From contig CM031858.1 of NCBI GenBank assembly GCA_018697195.1, positions 89,745,371-89,809,370 on the forward strand: DNA of 64,000 bases, in the 5' to 3' direction. The translations under genes were made by a program, and so were the position numbers. This DNA is from Certhia americana (Eukaryota > Chordata > Aves > Passeriformes > Certhiidae). Below are positions 47,986 through 61,286 of the stretch, piece after piece; positions within the stretch are counted from its first letter, which is position 1; the number at the start of each line of letters is the position of its first letter. Under the pieces are notes generated by a model. It made no database searches and was not told where the DNA came from. It saw nothing but the letters and a program-made list of their open reading frames with translations.

Positions 47986-50900
47986 TACTTCTAACAAGGC
48001 TTGCAGAAAAATTAATCATTCAACTTTAATAACTCAAATTCAAAATAACTAGCAATAACATGATAAAGCCAACTCCAATTCAAAAACTAGGCAAAGTACC
48101 CACTAGCTTGTGTAACCTCACATCTAAGAAATACTATTAGGATAAAAGTGTACACTTATAGATTCAGTGTGTATTCTCATGCCAGGTACTCTCAAAAAAA
48201 AATAGATTCAACAAAATACCTTTGTATTGTCAGATCCTTTGATAGCCCCCTTTTTTTTTTTTTTTTAATCAGATAACTAAGGATCCACTGCACAAAACTC
48301 CCCAGACAACTTTAACTGGGGTGATATGGTCATATTATTGCATTCTGAATCAGATAAAAAACTTCTATTGCTTTGTGTTCTGTTTTTCCGCTTTTCTCAT
48401 AGCTTCCCTTTGAGCATAGAGAACTTGCAAATTTCTGAAATGCCAGTAAGTACTTCACATTTACTCCATCAAAGAAGTAATCAGATGCTTAAATTATCCG
48501 CCTTCCCTGGATTTTGTTTTACCTCCTTTCTCCTGATACTGTAAAAGCTGAATCCACCCAGATGTTTGATCAGAGTTTTTGCAGACACTTGTGAAAAATA
48601 AGGCAGCGCATAATTTTTTTGCAATAGAATCCATGGTTAGATGGCCTATAACTTGCATCACATTGCATTTTTATCCTGAAATATTTTGGGGTTTTTTTTT
48701 CTGGATGTTCTTTTTCTGGTCATAAGTACTAAAGTTTAAAGCAGCCTGCCATTTTTCATTATAAAGCTCTTGTCTGTCACTTTTAGGATGCCAAACCTTA
48801 GCTGTTCAGATTGCATTTTCTATGGTAGGCATCTGACCTCAGACACTTCAGAAAAACTCAACTCTTACAACAAAAAAAGCTTAACAGCACTGGACTGCTT
48901 TTATAAGAAAATGAAAAATCCCTTTCATTGAGAGACTTCCTGCATATTGCAGCTTAATTTCTGCTTATTGCAGCTTATCCATTAGATAAAGCATGACTTT
49001 TTGTCCTAAGGTGGTCCTAAAATGTCCACGTCAGTACAGGAAAATTAAAAGTCAGCGATAGAAATCCTTTCTCCAAACCAGTGAAGGCCACGAGCACTCC
49101 CAGTGTAAGATCTAAAGCATCTCTGGGCTCTTCCTGCATACTAAGCTGGGTAAGTTGGGGAATGAAGCAACAGGACGAATAGAGTTTAGCAGTAAGGCAG
49201 AAACCAGCTTGCCACTTGAGTAACCAGGGTAAGACGAGTGATTTGTACTCATTACAAAAGCGGTAGCTTTTAAGGAGGGATTTAAATGAGGAGAAAATTG
49301 TGGGTGTTAGTGCATGGCACCAATGTGCTTGAAGGAAAATGGATAAGCGGGTGATCAAGGCACTTGGTCACAGGAAAATTAGCACTGATGAGACTACCTG
49401 AGTGCTCACGGCCATGAACAAACGATTGCAAAATTTAGCCTGAAGTTTGTAAACACACACCAAGGAACAATTACCAGCCTAATTCCTGACAAAAGAAACA
49501 TGAGGAAGATAAAAATATTAATGTAAAAGTTGCATTAAAAATTAATTATGATATTAAAAGATAAATGTTAAAATATAAGATAATATAATATTTTGTTAAT
49601 TACATACTGCGTAGTCATTACTCAATTTAAAAGGGATGTAATACAAGGGAACGATTATATTTATTACTCAACTTCATTAAGTGAGGAAGAATTAAGTCCT
49701 ATATAAATCACATATTTAAAGAAAGTAGATGTAAGCATAAATACAGCATTATTGACAAACAATGTAACTATTGCAGTTCCATGGAAAATTATATATTAAG
49801 GAAAAAGACACAATCAAAATTTTTGAAAATACAAAAAATATTAGTTTTGCTATAATTAAATATTTTACTGTGGCTTATAATATTCTTCAAAGGTAAATAT
49901 TATCATTCACTTACCTTTTAAGATTGTACTTTGCCATCATGCATATGGGCACAGACTCTGTTGTTAATTGTGGCTAATAAAATATAGAAAAGTTTTCAGT
50001 GTTGTTTGATACAAGGACATAAATATTTTTATTTAAACACTTCAGTTTATATAGATTAATGAAGTATTTTGGCATATAAAATTGTCAAATTTATGTGGAA
50101 ATATGTCTTGCCAAGGTACTCCATTTTGTGAGGATAAATGTCTATAGTATGGAAGCATATTTCTCTAGTAGTTTATTACATTATCCAATAATTTTCTTAT
50201 ATGGATCCACAGCTCTCAAGATACCTAAATCACAAAGAGAATTTTGATGTTGATGTGAGGTCTATGAATACCAATTCTGTTTTATTCCAGGCATCCAAAA
50301 AAAACCTTTTAAGGAAATTTAAACTGATAATAAATATGTTTCTTTATTTAAAATAAAAGTAAAAATTTTCATGTAATATCTTTCGAATTTGTAAAATATC
50401 CAATAGCTCATCTGAGAAAGATAAAATACTGAAATTGTAGAATCTCTATTAAGGTTTGACTTTAACATATCAACTTTGACTGATAGCTATATTTAATTGA
50501 TATTTTATTAGTTCAAATTAGTACTTAGCTGTAGAAAGTTTCCCAAGAAAGAAATTAATTCTGGTTTCAATATTTTCATTGCAGTATTTGCCTTTATTAT
50601 TGATTTTTTGTCATTGAAAATAAGTTGAGGAATTGCTCATGGTAAGATTATTCCAAAGAGAGTTCTACTTATTTTGGCTAAGCTGTGTATTGTTTGGAAT
50701 ACCAAACATGTTTGGGAGGAGCAGCACTTAATCATGACGTTGCTTTCATGACATTCTCCCTAGTTATTTGATTTTCCAAGATTCAGGGCTTCCTCAAACA
50801 ATTCATTATACTAAACACCCAGTCTCAATTTGAATATGAGCTGGAGGTTACGCATGTGTGTGTCAAGTCTGGGAAATGTCTGACTTCTAAGACAATTCAG

Positions 50901-53900
50901 AAAGGTACTTGGAGATATTTTCAAGTTAAAAGTCTTATGTGTTGTGGAGCTTATGGAATGCAGAATTCACTATTAGTTAGCAAGGGTTTGAAGAAAAACC
51001 CCCAATTCTTTTATTCATATTATTTGTTTAAAGTTGTACTTGTGGCCTTACATTGTTTTGTAGGCTTTTTGAATTAAGATTTTATAGTGGTATGTAGTCA
51101 CCTTTCTTTTTTAACAAGGTAAACAATTTAAAGTAAGTATTTAATTTTTTTCCATACAATCTTTTCTTAAGTCATGCGGGTGGGTTTCTTAATTATTTTC
51201 AATGGTCTCTAATACTACTTCCTCCTACAGAAATGCAGATTCCATCTGTATATTCTGGTGATTCGCTGTCAATATTGTGATTATCCTACCCAGAGGAGTC
51301 ATTTCCTATTGCTACTATTCTGCCAGGGTATTTAAGTACAATCTTTTGATACAGTGACATGCTGGTCATGTTCACAATGGCCTTCTTCTTCTGCTAGAAA
51401 ACATACATTTTTTTCAGCCTGTTCTGGAGGAAAACCTTTGTTCAGGTAGAAAATTATTTTTAAAACAGCATAGATCTCTGACTCTGTTAAAACACAATTT
51501 TGCATGAATGGACCAATGAGCTGAATATGTCCATTCATCAACAAATAAACTGAATCTCTGAATCACTGCCTGTGGTCCACTGTCTACCAGTGCATGCTGC
51601 ATACAAGTTTTGTCCACATTTTTAATTTATATTTAATTACAGATGCAAAAATAAGTTATTTGTGAGAAATAACCTCTTAGAATCCCAGCTGAAACATCCC
51701 ACTTTCACTTCCGTGATGACAGGTAATTTTTGGAATTCTTTTGTTCCATCATGTTGCATTATTTTATATTTGCTTCATTGAAGATATATCATGCTAGTTC
51801 TTTTCAGACTGTCTTGTAGTACTAATTCCAAACTGTTCCTAATTCCACAGACATTCCACCTAAATTGTTATCTTTTATCAACCAAAATTCTTACTCCTGT
51901 TAAAATTGCAGCAAACCTACTTGAAATCAAGTTCTTATGTACTCATAAGAACTATTCACTCCAGTTCTCACAATGTCATACTTATCCACTGCATCACTAG
52001 TAAAAAGAAAACTTTGTAAGTACAATTATATCTTTACAGTGGTACGGTGCAGTAGTATTTTAACAGTATGAAGCATTTGGCAACACCCAATAGAAGGCAG
52101 AACTATGACAGGGGGTGGGCAACATAAGTACTCTGCAGAACCTGCACAAAGTGCAATAGTTTTATTCCTCTGCATTTGAACTTCGAATTTGGCAGGTTTC
52201 CTTGTTTGTTGATATATTTTCTTTCCTACACTTCTGCCACAAATTTTCAGTTCTTTTAGCATGTGCTTGTGATGCAATAATATATAATATATAATATCAA
52301 ATATGTAATATAATGTAAGAAATCTATGGGAGTTCTTTTTATTTGTCCATTCTAAATAGTAATGTATGAACTAACATTGATGTATGTTCTAGGCAATATT
52401 AAATGAACTCATTCTTATTACAAAGCCAGATTTTTAAAAAATTTATCAATGTGGTAATGCTGCCAAGCCATACACTAAAGAGTTTGACAGTATAAATCAA
52501 GTCTTTTTATCTTCCAATCCATCAGTACATTTCTTTGCCTAAAATTTATTGCCTTGGCAGTTGCAAGTATGTGGGGGAAGCCAGCTACTGTAAAGATTTA
52601 CATCCCTAACATTTTTTTTCAGGACAAACAATGCAGAAAGCAATGCTCTCATATAGAGAAATTCAGCAGACCAGTTACTTTTAAAAATCAGTTTACTTAT
52701 CATTCTATAATTTTATTTTAATTTAACTTATTGCTTTAATTTTTTTGCTTTAACATTAATATTGAATATCACCTTGAACCAGGCTTTACTTCACTTTTAA
52801 AAGGACTATTCCAACCATAACTACCCTAATAATCTTCAGACAGAACTCAGTAAGATAATAGCCAGAGGATCTAAGGAAGAATGGTAAAACAGGATTGGGG
52901 ATTGAAGAAACATGTATTTGCAGAGCCTTTGGCTATTGTCTAGGTCGCTTTTTAGTAATTAATGAAAATAATTACAGGAATTGTCAATACTGTATGACCA
53001 AAAAAACAAGTTTTGTATCTGAAACTTATTGGGGACCTCTCTCTTCATATCTTACTTGGAAAAGAAATTATTTCCTGCTTTTGATGTCTAAGCTCATTGT
53101 TGGATGCTTAACATTGGCTTGTATGAAAACAAAAGCTACTCTCAGTCCCTCTTCAATTAGTTGAACTTAATTATTTGTACTGTAGAAGAAAATGCAGGCT
53201 TATAATTGTGCAATGTATGATTGGTGTCTATAGAAGTACTATACAGGCACTGATTTTTCAGAATAATTAGGTGTTGCCACACCCATAATTTCAAGGCCAA
53301 GGTAATTTAGGACTTAAAAGTTGGGCAAGAAAGCTATTATGCTCCACTGAAGTTTTCAAAACTGCAAAATAATTCAGTTCAAGAAATTGAGCTCATGACC
53401 TTTGCATTTTGTGCAAAAAAACCCAAAGAAGAAACCTAATCTCCATCCCACCATACAGCCAACATATCCATATCCAAACCATCAAGCACTCATTTCCTTG
53501 AATGAGTCTGGAGCTGTCAAATTCATTTCCTTTCATCCCAAGTAACCTAAACACCAGAGAGTTCATCATCTTGGGATTAATTTTACTCTGTGTAACTCAT
53601 TGTTGTGTCCCTCTGCATCACCTTCATCCATGGATTCCTACCCCATCAGTCATCTATGAGAACAGTCACACTCACCTCACAAAGGACCACGGTCTCAGGG
53701 CTGTTTAAGTTAAGTTGCTCTCCAATTATAAACATGCATAAACTCCCTATCCCCACCATTCACCCCAGCAAGAGGAAACCTTTTGATAGAAAAACTTTCG
53801 ACAGAAAAAAATCTGTTTCCACAGAGAATTCCCACCATTTTGCAAGACATTTCCTGCTATATCTACTTGGCAGGCAGTCTAGATGAAATTTTCAGCAAGC

Positions 53901-55683
53901 AACAGGAGTTGTATTGCTTCAGAAGAGAATGAGCCAGGAGCTGACGTGACAGTAGTATAGGCAGGGCAGTGGGCCCACCTATGAGGAAACAGTCCCCCAA
54001 GGTCTGAGCATGGCTTGTAAAGTAAATTTTGGGTAAAAGATTACATAAACTGACAATGTTGAGTTTATTTTAACAGTTGAAAAAGTGATGATTCTAATTT
54101 TTTAATTTAAAAAAAAATTAGTCACTATAGCTGTGAGGAAATAATGAAGTTTTCTGTATGTTTGTAATGACACTTGTCATATTTTAATGATCTGCCCAAA
54201 ACTCATGTAACTTTTAGAGTTTTTCCACGCTGTATAAACAAGTGTGTTTCTTCCATTTGTGTTCTATTGCAGCTATTATCCAGTTATTTCTATTAACTTG
54301 CAATTTAATTTTGACTAGAGCCTTTAGTTTGCAACTATAATCTGGAGAAGGAAAAAATCCACTGGGCCAGTAAGTCAGACAACTCTGAAGGAACTGCTGA
54401 CAAAAGTTTGGATATTGTTACCTAGATAACATACCATGGTTATTGGTGGAGGGAGCTATATCACACACCTTTCATTATTATGAGTTCTACCATTGGGGTG
54501 CCGCCTACAGAGATATCTTTCAAGCAAATATTTTCAAAAGAGACATCATGAAAGATGGACTCTATGTCCTACAACATATAGTAGGCAAATATTTAGTGCA
54601 AATAAAAACAATGTAAATGATAACAGCTTCTGAATGCAATTCCAGCTCAGAGGCATCTAAGTTTAAAAGATAAATCTTCCCCCTCACTTCTGGTTTTAAA
54701 AATCTCCTTCATTTTCCTTTCAGAACTTTTTTATAACTAATAAGATTATTCTCACAGTTATTCTGGTTTATGTATATTTTCCTTCTCTGGCTCTAAGTGT
54801 TTCCTTAAAAGTAGAAAAATATTTATTGTCTTTAGGGGGTGTTGATCTGGTTTACCATGGTAATCTAATTTTTCTATATTGCATTTTACTTCCTCATCAT
54901 GCTAAAAATTAATTTTTCAAACCTCTTTGCTGACCATTTCCATGCCTAGAAAGTTTCATTTCTCATTAAAATTATCCTCATATTTACATGTCTCTGAATA
55001 CTTTCACATGCAGATTTTTGCCCTTTCTAGAGTAAGATCTAGTGATGTTTCAAGTCTTTTTTTTCTTTTTTGAATAAGCAAAAGAATTTTTGGAAAAGAA
55101 AACTGATTGCATTACAGTTTTTAATACTTCATTAGAGAACTTTGGCTCCTTCTGAGTTAAAACTTAAAGTGGCGCTGGTTTTAACTAGAACATGCTTTAT
55201 AGTTAAGCAGCCCGCATCTTAAGACAGCTTTTTAATCCCTCTGATAAATGTTTTTTACTAGAAAGAATCACCATGTAAGTAACTTCTGTTCATACACATT
55301 TCACACTGCAGAAATGGCAGCAAAACTTTCATATAAAACACACTGAGAACCTCTAAAACAGAATTTCATAGATGTGTTTCCCTGCTTCACTGACACATCA
55401 CAAAGTACATATTAACAATTACACTACAGTGGTAGCAAACACTTTGCATGGGGTTCTTGTGATCTCTGGCAAGGAAATGAGAGGAATAAAATTAATCAAA
55501 TGTCAGTATTCATCCCAGCAATCTGTTTTGTACTAACCACAATATTGTCTCTGTGACAATATGCAGGTTATCTTTCGCAATTTTGTACCTCAGAATGCTG
55601 AATGCTTAAAAGGAACAATAATAAGTCTCTGTATGTATCTATGTGCACCCCCCTCAAAGGCTTTGATTTATTAACAAAAACTG
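47986..55683. other. Unique AT-rich noncoding sequence
   Basis: About 7.7 kb with no supported gene. A T run lies near 48250-48266. A 113-codon minus-strand frame at 49017-49358 starts at TTG and has no domain. TA-rich patch near 52281-52310. An inverted repeat at 55155-55186 is described in the findings. Confidence 0.65.
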
Positions 55684-55731
55684 CAATGCAACTATACATA
55701 TCATATGCAATACAACTATACATATACATAC
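55684..55731 (+). repeat. 24-bp tandem duplication
   Basis: Two adjacent 24-bp units (55684-55707 and 55708-55731), each CAAT(G/A)CAACTATACATAT followed by a slightly different six-base end. Probably slippage-derived. Confidence 0.85.
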
Positions 55732-58700
55732 CAGAATCATAATATCTTTGCAATGGTACCCCAGATTTGCCTAGATTTCTCTGGGGATATTTCATCAAGG
55801 TTGCAATCAAATGTAAGGTATAACCTGCTCAGAAAAGAAAGAATAGACAATGGATACATGTCTCAAAAGGCTAAAATTGCAGAAGGCTGAAAGAGACAAG
55901 CATATAATAAAAATTGGTGTTCAAGATCCACCCAGTGTAGTCACCTTCCAGTCAGGTGCAGTTTCATGAGCAAGGGAAAACGAGGACAATGACAAATACA
56001 GCCAGGTGGCCTTTTTGTAGCACAGCTGTGTTTGAAGCTGTGCTGTGCTGAACTGAGCACCCAGTGCTCAAGGCCATGCAAAACCGTTGGTGAATTTGGA
56101 AAAACTTATCAGCTGCGGGCCTCAGCTCATGGCCATCTTGTACTGGAAGAGACAGCGAGCTTCCAAAAGAGCTGACTCATCCTTATTATAAGTATTATGG
56201 CTAGTCTACAGTTATGTTATCTCAATTTTGAAACATAGTAACTTGTAACACACCATCCTCAATCGTTGCTGTTTGACTACTTAATTCTGAAAACAACTAT
56301 CTCATGAGTATAGCCACAGTCTGGCATTTGATATCTATACCCTGTAGGATGCAAAAACCTGAAGAGAGAGGTCTCCAAACTTGGAAAGAAATACAGGTAA
56401 ACACTCCTCTTGGGTTTCTGCAGTAGAGAAGTTCTCTTTCATCTTGTTTCCCCCAGTACTTTTCCATGTGGTTTGATGCATGTGGTGACAAATATTTCTT
56501 GTACCTCAGTTTAGGGTTTTAAATAAATTTTCAAACAATTGAATTGTTGAAAATATCAGTCACTCAAGTACCGTGATGTTCCAGGATGTTCTGCTATAAG
56601 GATCAAAATTTGAACACACCCATCTCGTCTCCCAAAATTATCATGATAACACATCAAAATTTTATCAACATAGTGTGCAACATATTCCTCCTCACATGCT
56701 ATGAAAGACATTCTCTCTCCCGCTTTATGTATTACATTTACCTAAGATAAGAGGGCAAACCAGAAATTCCAAAGGGTTTTTAACCTCAATCCTTGGTTCC
56801 TTTTAGTATTGTCTTGTTTCACTGTTTCATCCCTACTATAGATCATATGCAGGAAACAAGCTATAGCAAGATGGCAAAGTGATCTGCAGGTGTCTGAATG
56901 CTCTGTGGTTTTCTAGCAGAACATCATCATTTCAAAGCCATTTTGAGGGTTCCCTCTGGCAGGAACATTCCCAAGGAACATTGAACAAATGACAGATTTT
57001 TCTAGTTGCATGCAGGCTTTCCGAGTGGGAGGAAGGGCAAATGGCCTAAGCATGGTCATATCTGCATGATAGAAATCTCTGAATAGCAGATAGTTTAAAA
57101 GTACAATACACTGACCACAAGAGTAAAGCAAAGCAATAATACACCATATCTGTCTGTACAAGACAGGTTCTTTTTTGGTGAAATACACACTGCAATAGTA
57201 AAAAGAAATTACTACCAGGTCAATAATTTTAAAAAGGATAATGCTATAGAGAATGTTAGAGAAACTGATAAAATTCATATTTGGACAAATTCTGTGATTT
57301 AACTCCTCAAGTCTGAGAAGACAACTTTTGATTCATAAGAAATGGCCAATATATTTTTCATTGGACTGATTGGATTTGTTCACGTGTTCTTTGCAAAAGC
57401 AAAAGTAGGAGATATGGCAACATACTGTTCATGCCAAATTCAGAAAACTCAGCCGAGGAGTCTACAGCTCCTCCCCTCATACACAGCCTGTAGTATCATA
57501 TCAGGCCATATCATCCTGTATCACAGGAGATATTCCCACATCAGAGGCTTCCCACGGTCTGCTTTCTTGTCCTTGTATACTTGACACAGAGAAATAGCTT
57601 TCTTAATTCTTGCTAGGAACCCTGTGAAGGTTCAATTCACAGACTGTTGGACTGGGACAGTCTAGGAGAGACCTGCAGCTGGATGTCTTATAGTTCGTGG
57701 TTAGAGCAATTTCCTGGAATACTCAAAGTAGATAAGGGACCCCAAAAGTGGGTTCTCTAAATTAAAGGTCTTGCTGGCTGGTTTTGCAGCTGGGTTTATA
57801 GGTAGATATATACAGTCCTGAGTTTAAGCCGGTCACTCTGAAATTCACTCAACATGTAATTCTGTTGAATCTAATGCAAAATTATTCTGGGAAAAGATTG
57901 ATTTGGTGCTTACCTCCAAATTATGCTTGTATGCACATTTGTTTCATTTTTCTGATTTTACTGACAAAAGTGTCCGCTAAACAGTCAGACTAAAGACTAC
58001 GTGATTTTTTTTTTTAAATCTGAGTTCATGCATCTTAGCACCACTTTGTTTAAGTCTTTTTCTTACAAAGTTATAAATTATTTTGAGTTAGAAATTTATA
58101 TGTGGAAATATTCTAAAAAATGTGGGATTTGCGTGTCAAACTTGTTTGTTGTGTAGATGGCAGCACACTATCCTGCACTTTCTGTAGTACAGTTCTCAAA
58201 GTTTACCTTGATTGGATTGCTTGTACAACAGATAATTGCAGGAGAAAATGTTTTTGGTCTGTTGGATTAATTATTCTTGCAGATTATTTTTGCAAAATAT
58301 GCAAAATATGCCATAATGAGTCAACTAAAAAAAAAATAAATGAAGTAATGTAACAAGATTTTATTAAAAACCAAAACATTCAAGAATTCGTTTTCTCTTA
58401 GAATTCAAAAATTGAAAGGTAACAAATTAATAGTTTCATGTTTAGATTCCGATTAAAAAAGAGAATTGAGCATTACATTGTTATATTTTGGAAAGCATGG
58501 GACAACAAAAGTGCTGGCACTTTTTTCCCTATTCTGTGCCTTCTCACTTCCCCAACCTTTCTGATGTCTTTCCAGTTTGGAGCTCCTGCTTAGATAAAAC
58601 AGATGACTTTCTGGGCCTGCTTCTGCTAACAGCAGGCAGGAGCAACGGTGACTGATTGGTTGAAACATGAGGATTAATGGGTATTTATATTTCATTAAAT

Positions 58701-61047
58701 TTTATGCTCACTGGAGAATAATGTATCACTCGCAGATATTGAAACATATGTCAACCCTATCCACTTACATATAATTCAATTTGACTTAAATGCATTGATC
58801 AAATTTTATTAAAGTCCAATATATCTTCCAAAAAGGCCTGCTAACACAATATTGCTGCTTCACATTCATCAGATAAAAGGAGGCAATTGTGTTGTAATTC
58901 CATTTATACCATTTTTCGGGAAAAGGGAGATTATTGTGAAGCGAATACTCATTACAAGGTGACTGGTGTTGGCTGAAGGACTTGAGACTGAGATTATTAA
59001 GTGAATTCTCAAGTGGTGCCCTTTAGTTAAAATTACCCCAGGGTGGGTCATGCCTGTTTTTATCCCCAGCGGAAAAGAGAGATCAGCATCGTTAACGAGA
59101 TTATCCAGGAAAGTTTGCCATGTGAGATTTAGAAAAACACTAACACTTCGCTTTGTTTTGTTTTTGGTTTTTTTCCATTTGAAGCTCAGCTTATAAAACA
59201 TGCATAACTATGACTGAAATACTACTTTTCAGTTTTTATTCCCCTTTTTCCTTCTCTACATCCCTCCTTATTTAACTTTTGCTATTATTCATATGCTATG
59301 ATTTTGCTATCATTCATTCATGCTCTTATTCATCTTAATTATTCTTCATGATTAAGAAATAATAAGTAATTAAGATTAAGATATAATATAATGTTTATTT
59401 CTTCACTTCTTCACCTCACAGAAAAGGAGGTGAATCTCAAAACAACCACAGAAATAATGGAATGCTTCTCAAGTGTTTGAGTTTAGACTCTTTCTTGCAG
59501 TTTGTGCTGTGCAGAGTAGAATTAAAAAGAAGAGGTTTTAGCCCTCTTAATGAAAGGAAATAAAGATTTCAGCAGGGTCATTTAGTCCTCACTCTCAATC
59601 TCACTGTCAGGGTTTGGGACAATGGGGTTGAAGCTCTTAGTTTGTATCTGGTTCATGTTTATTACAGGCTAAACTGCCTGCCTTTCAATATAAAAGTGAG
59701 CATCTCAACACAGGCCTTTCAAAGTAAAGGTTCACATCTAGACTGGAAAACAAAGGAATAGTCATGAAGGATGTACAATAATCCAAATAAGAGAGTCTGA
59801 ATTTCTAGGTACTCTCAGGAGACATAAAAACCTGTATTTACATCATATGAGATTTGAGCACATCACCTGGATTAGTGTCCTATCTCACAAGGCTGAAATA
59901 ATTTTAAAGTCTCTGTGATTCTCACTTCAAAAAAAGCATAATTTTTCTAATGTTAGGTACCCTGGAATACTTCTCCCAAATAAGGAAAGTCTTATTTTTA
60001 ACAAACATTTCTTCTTTTAGCCATACTTTATTATTTCCCATAGGTGCTATTTTGTTCCACACTGACTAACAGTCAAACACAGTAAAGATTCCTGTACAGG
60101 TTTATTATAGTGTTTGTCCAAATAGTAAACAATTTAAAAATCAGTACTTTCACTCAAATTATATGATCAGAATTTATTGTTATAAATAAAGAAGTATTAT
60201 ATCAAATGAAGTAAATATTTTAGGAATACTTCCCTGATAGATGGTTTTTGATCAGTTGTCATAAAGTTACTGTCCTGATTTCTAGTCACCAAGCAGAACT
60301 TAAATATGATTTTTCTTCATTCTTGGGAAAAAACATACATTTGTACAAACACAGGATGTCATATTAATATACAGAGATAAATTAAATATATTTTTGAACA
60401 GAAATTTTATGTAACATAAAATTCAGACAATATCCTCCTTTTATCAAAACACTTGCAAACCCATTGAAAATTCTTTATGTGCTTTATGCAAATCACCAGA
60501 TTCTGTCAAGATGCTTGGTCCTACTATTCTAGTTGCATGATTTGGCATCTCCCTAAAGAAATTGACTGTACTTTGTTGACTTGTGAAAGAAGTGATTGAT
60601 CCTTTTTTCACTCTATGCGCTGGTCAGGCCCACCCCAAACTGAAAATATTACAGTAGTTTGTATATCTGAAAATAATTTTCTCCCCATTAGATAGTGAGT
60701 GAGACAATTTCTTGACAATTAGTCAGTTCCTTCATCTATATACCTTTAGGTTATCAGGAATTCTAAATACCAGGACTTTCACAGGCACATTGACCATGTT
60801 TCAGAGATTAACTCTTTTTACCCTACCTAAATTACTGCAATTCCTTTCAAAAACATCTCTTAGGACTTTACACAGTCAGCAGGCTTATGCTGGTTATATA
60901 AGTTCACAGATTTGTGAACACACACACATTACCCTTAGAATACCAATTTCTTTTTATAAAAGAAAGGAAAGGACAAGTAAAATACTTCCATTCTTTCATT
61001 TCATGAGATTCTGAAAGTAGTTTCCAAGAACAACTGAACAACTGATG
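55732..61047. other. Unique noncoding sequence
   Basis: No supported gene. A 121-codon minus-strand frame at 56913-57278 and a 110-codon one at 58869-59201 lack domains. The patch 58960-59150 is complex, with several CpGs, and may be constrained. An inverted repeat ATCTTAATTA...TAATTAAGAT spans 59332-59376. Confidence 0.6.
57698..57765 (+). mobile_element. Possible tRNA-derived SINE head
   Basis: GTGGTTAGAGCA (57698-57709) resembles the A-box region of tRNA genes and tRNA SINEs, and GTGGGTTCTCTAA (57748-57760) is a loose match to a B box (GGTTCRANNCC) about 50 bp on. A cloverleaf does not fold convincingly, so this is not a functional tRNA gene. It may be chance. Confidence 0.2.
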
Positions 61048-61286
61048 CACAGGAAGTTCCACCTGAATATGAAGAAGAACTGTACTTGGTAGGTGACCAC
61101 ACAGAGGAATCTGTTTTCCGGCGAAGCTGTGGAATCTCTTTCACTGGAGTTAGTAAGGGACAACCTGGATGCAATTCTGTGCAATGTGCTCTAGGATGAC
61201 CCTGCTTGAGCAGAGAGGCTGGACCGGATGACCCGCTGTGGTCCCTTCCTTCACTACCCTTTTGGTCAGTCTGTCATTCTGTGATA
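61048..61286 (+). mobile_element. CR1 LINE 3' end (second subfamily)
   Basis: Plus-strand CR1 3' region of the subfamily with ACAGGAAGTTCCACCTGAATA (61050), CTGCTTGAGCAGAGAGGCTGG (about 61202), TGGTCCCTTCCTTCACTAC (about 61239) and a TCATTCTGTGAT tail (61274-61285). It differs from the ones ending at 16842 and 46499, which have the TGGCAGG and TCTATGATT ends, so at least two CR1 3'-end subfamilies have inserted in this window. 5'-truncated; noncoding. Confidence 0.93.

Noticed and set aside
49017..49358. 113-codon minus-strand frame
   Set aside because: Starts at TTG, no domain recognised and no neighbouring exon-like signals. Possible constraint cannot be judged from one sequence.
56913..57278. 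121-codon hydrophobic minus-strand frame
   Set aside because: The hydrophobic composition follows from A-rich sequence on the plus strand; no family resemblance.
57625..57645. GTGAA-GGTTCAA-TTCAC, looking like a tRNA T-arm
   Set aside because: The stem is offset from the true T-loop position (the loop should start at TTC), and no acceptor, D or anticodon stems can be drawn around it.
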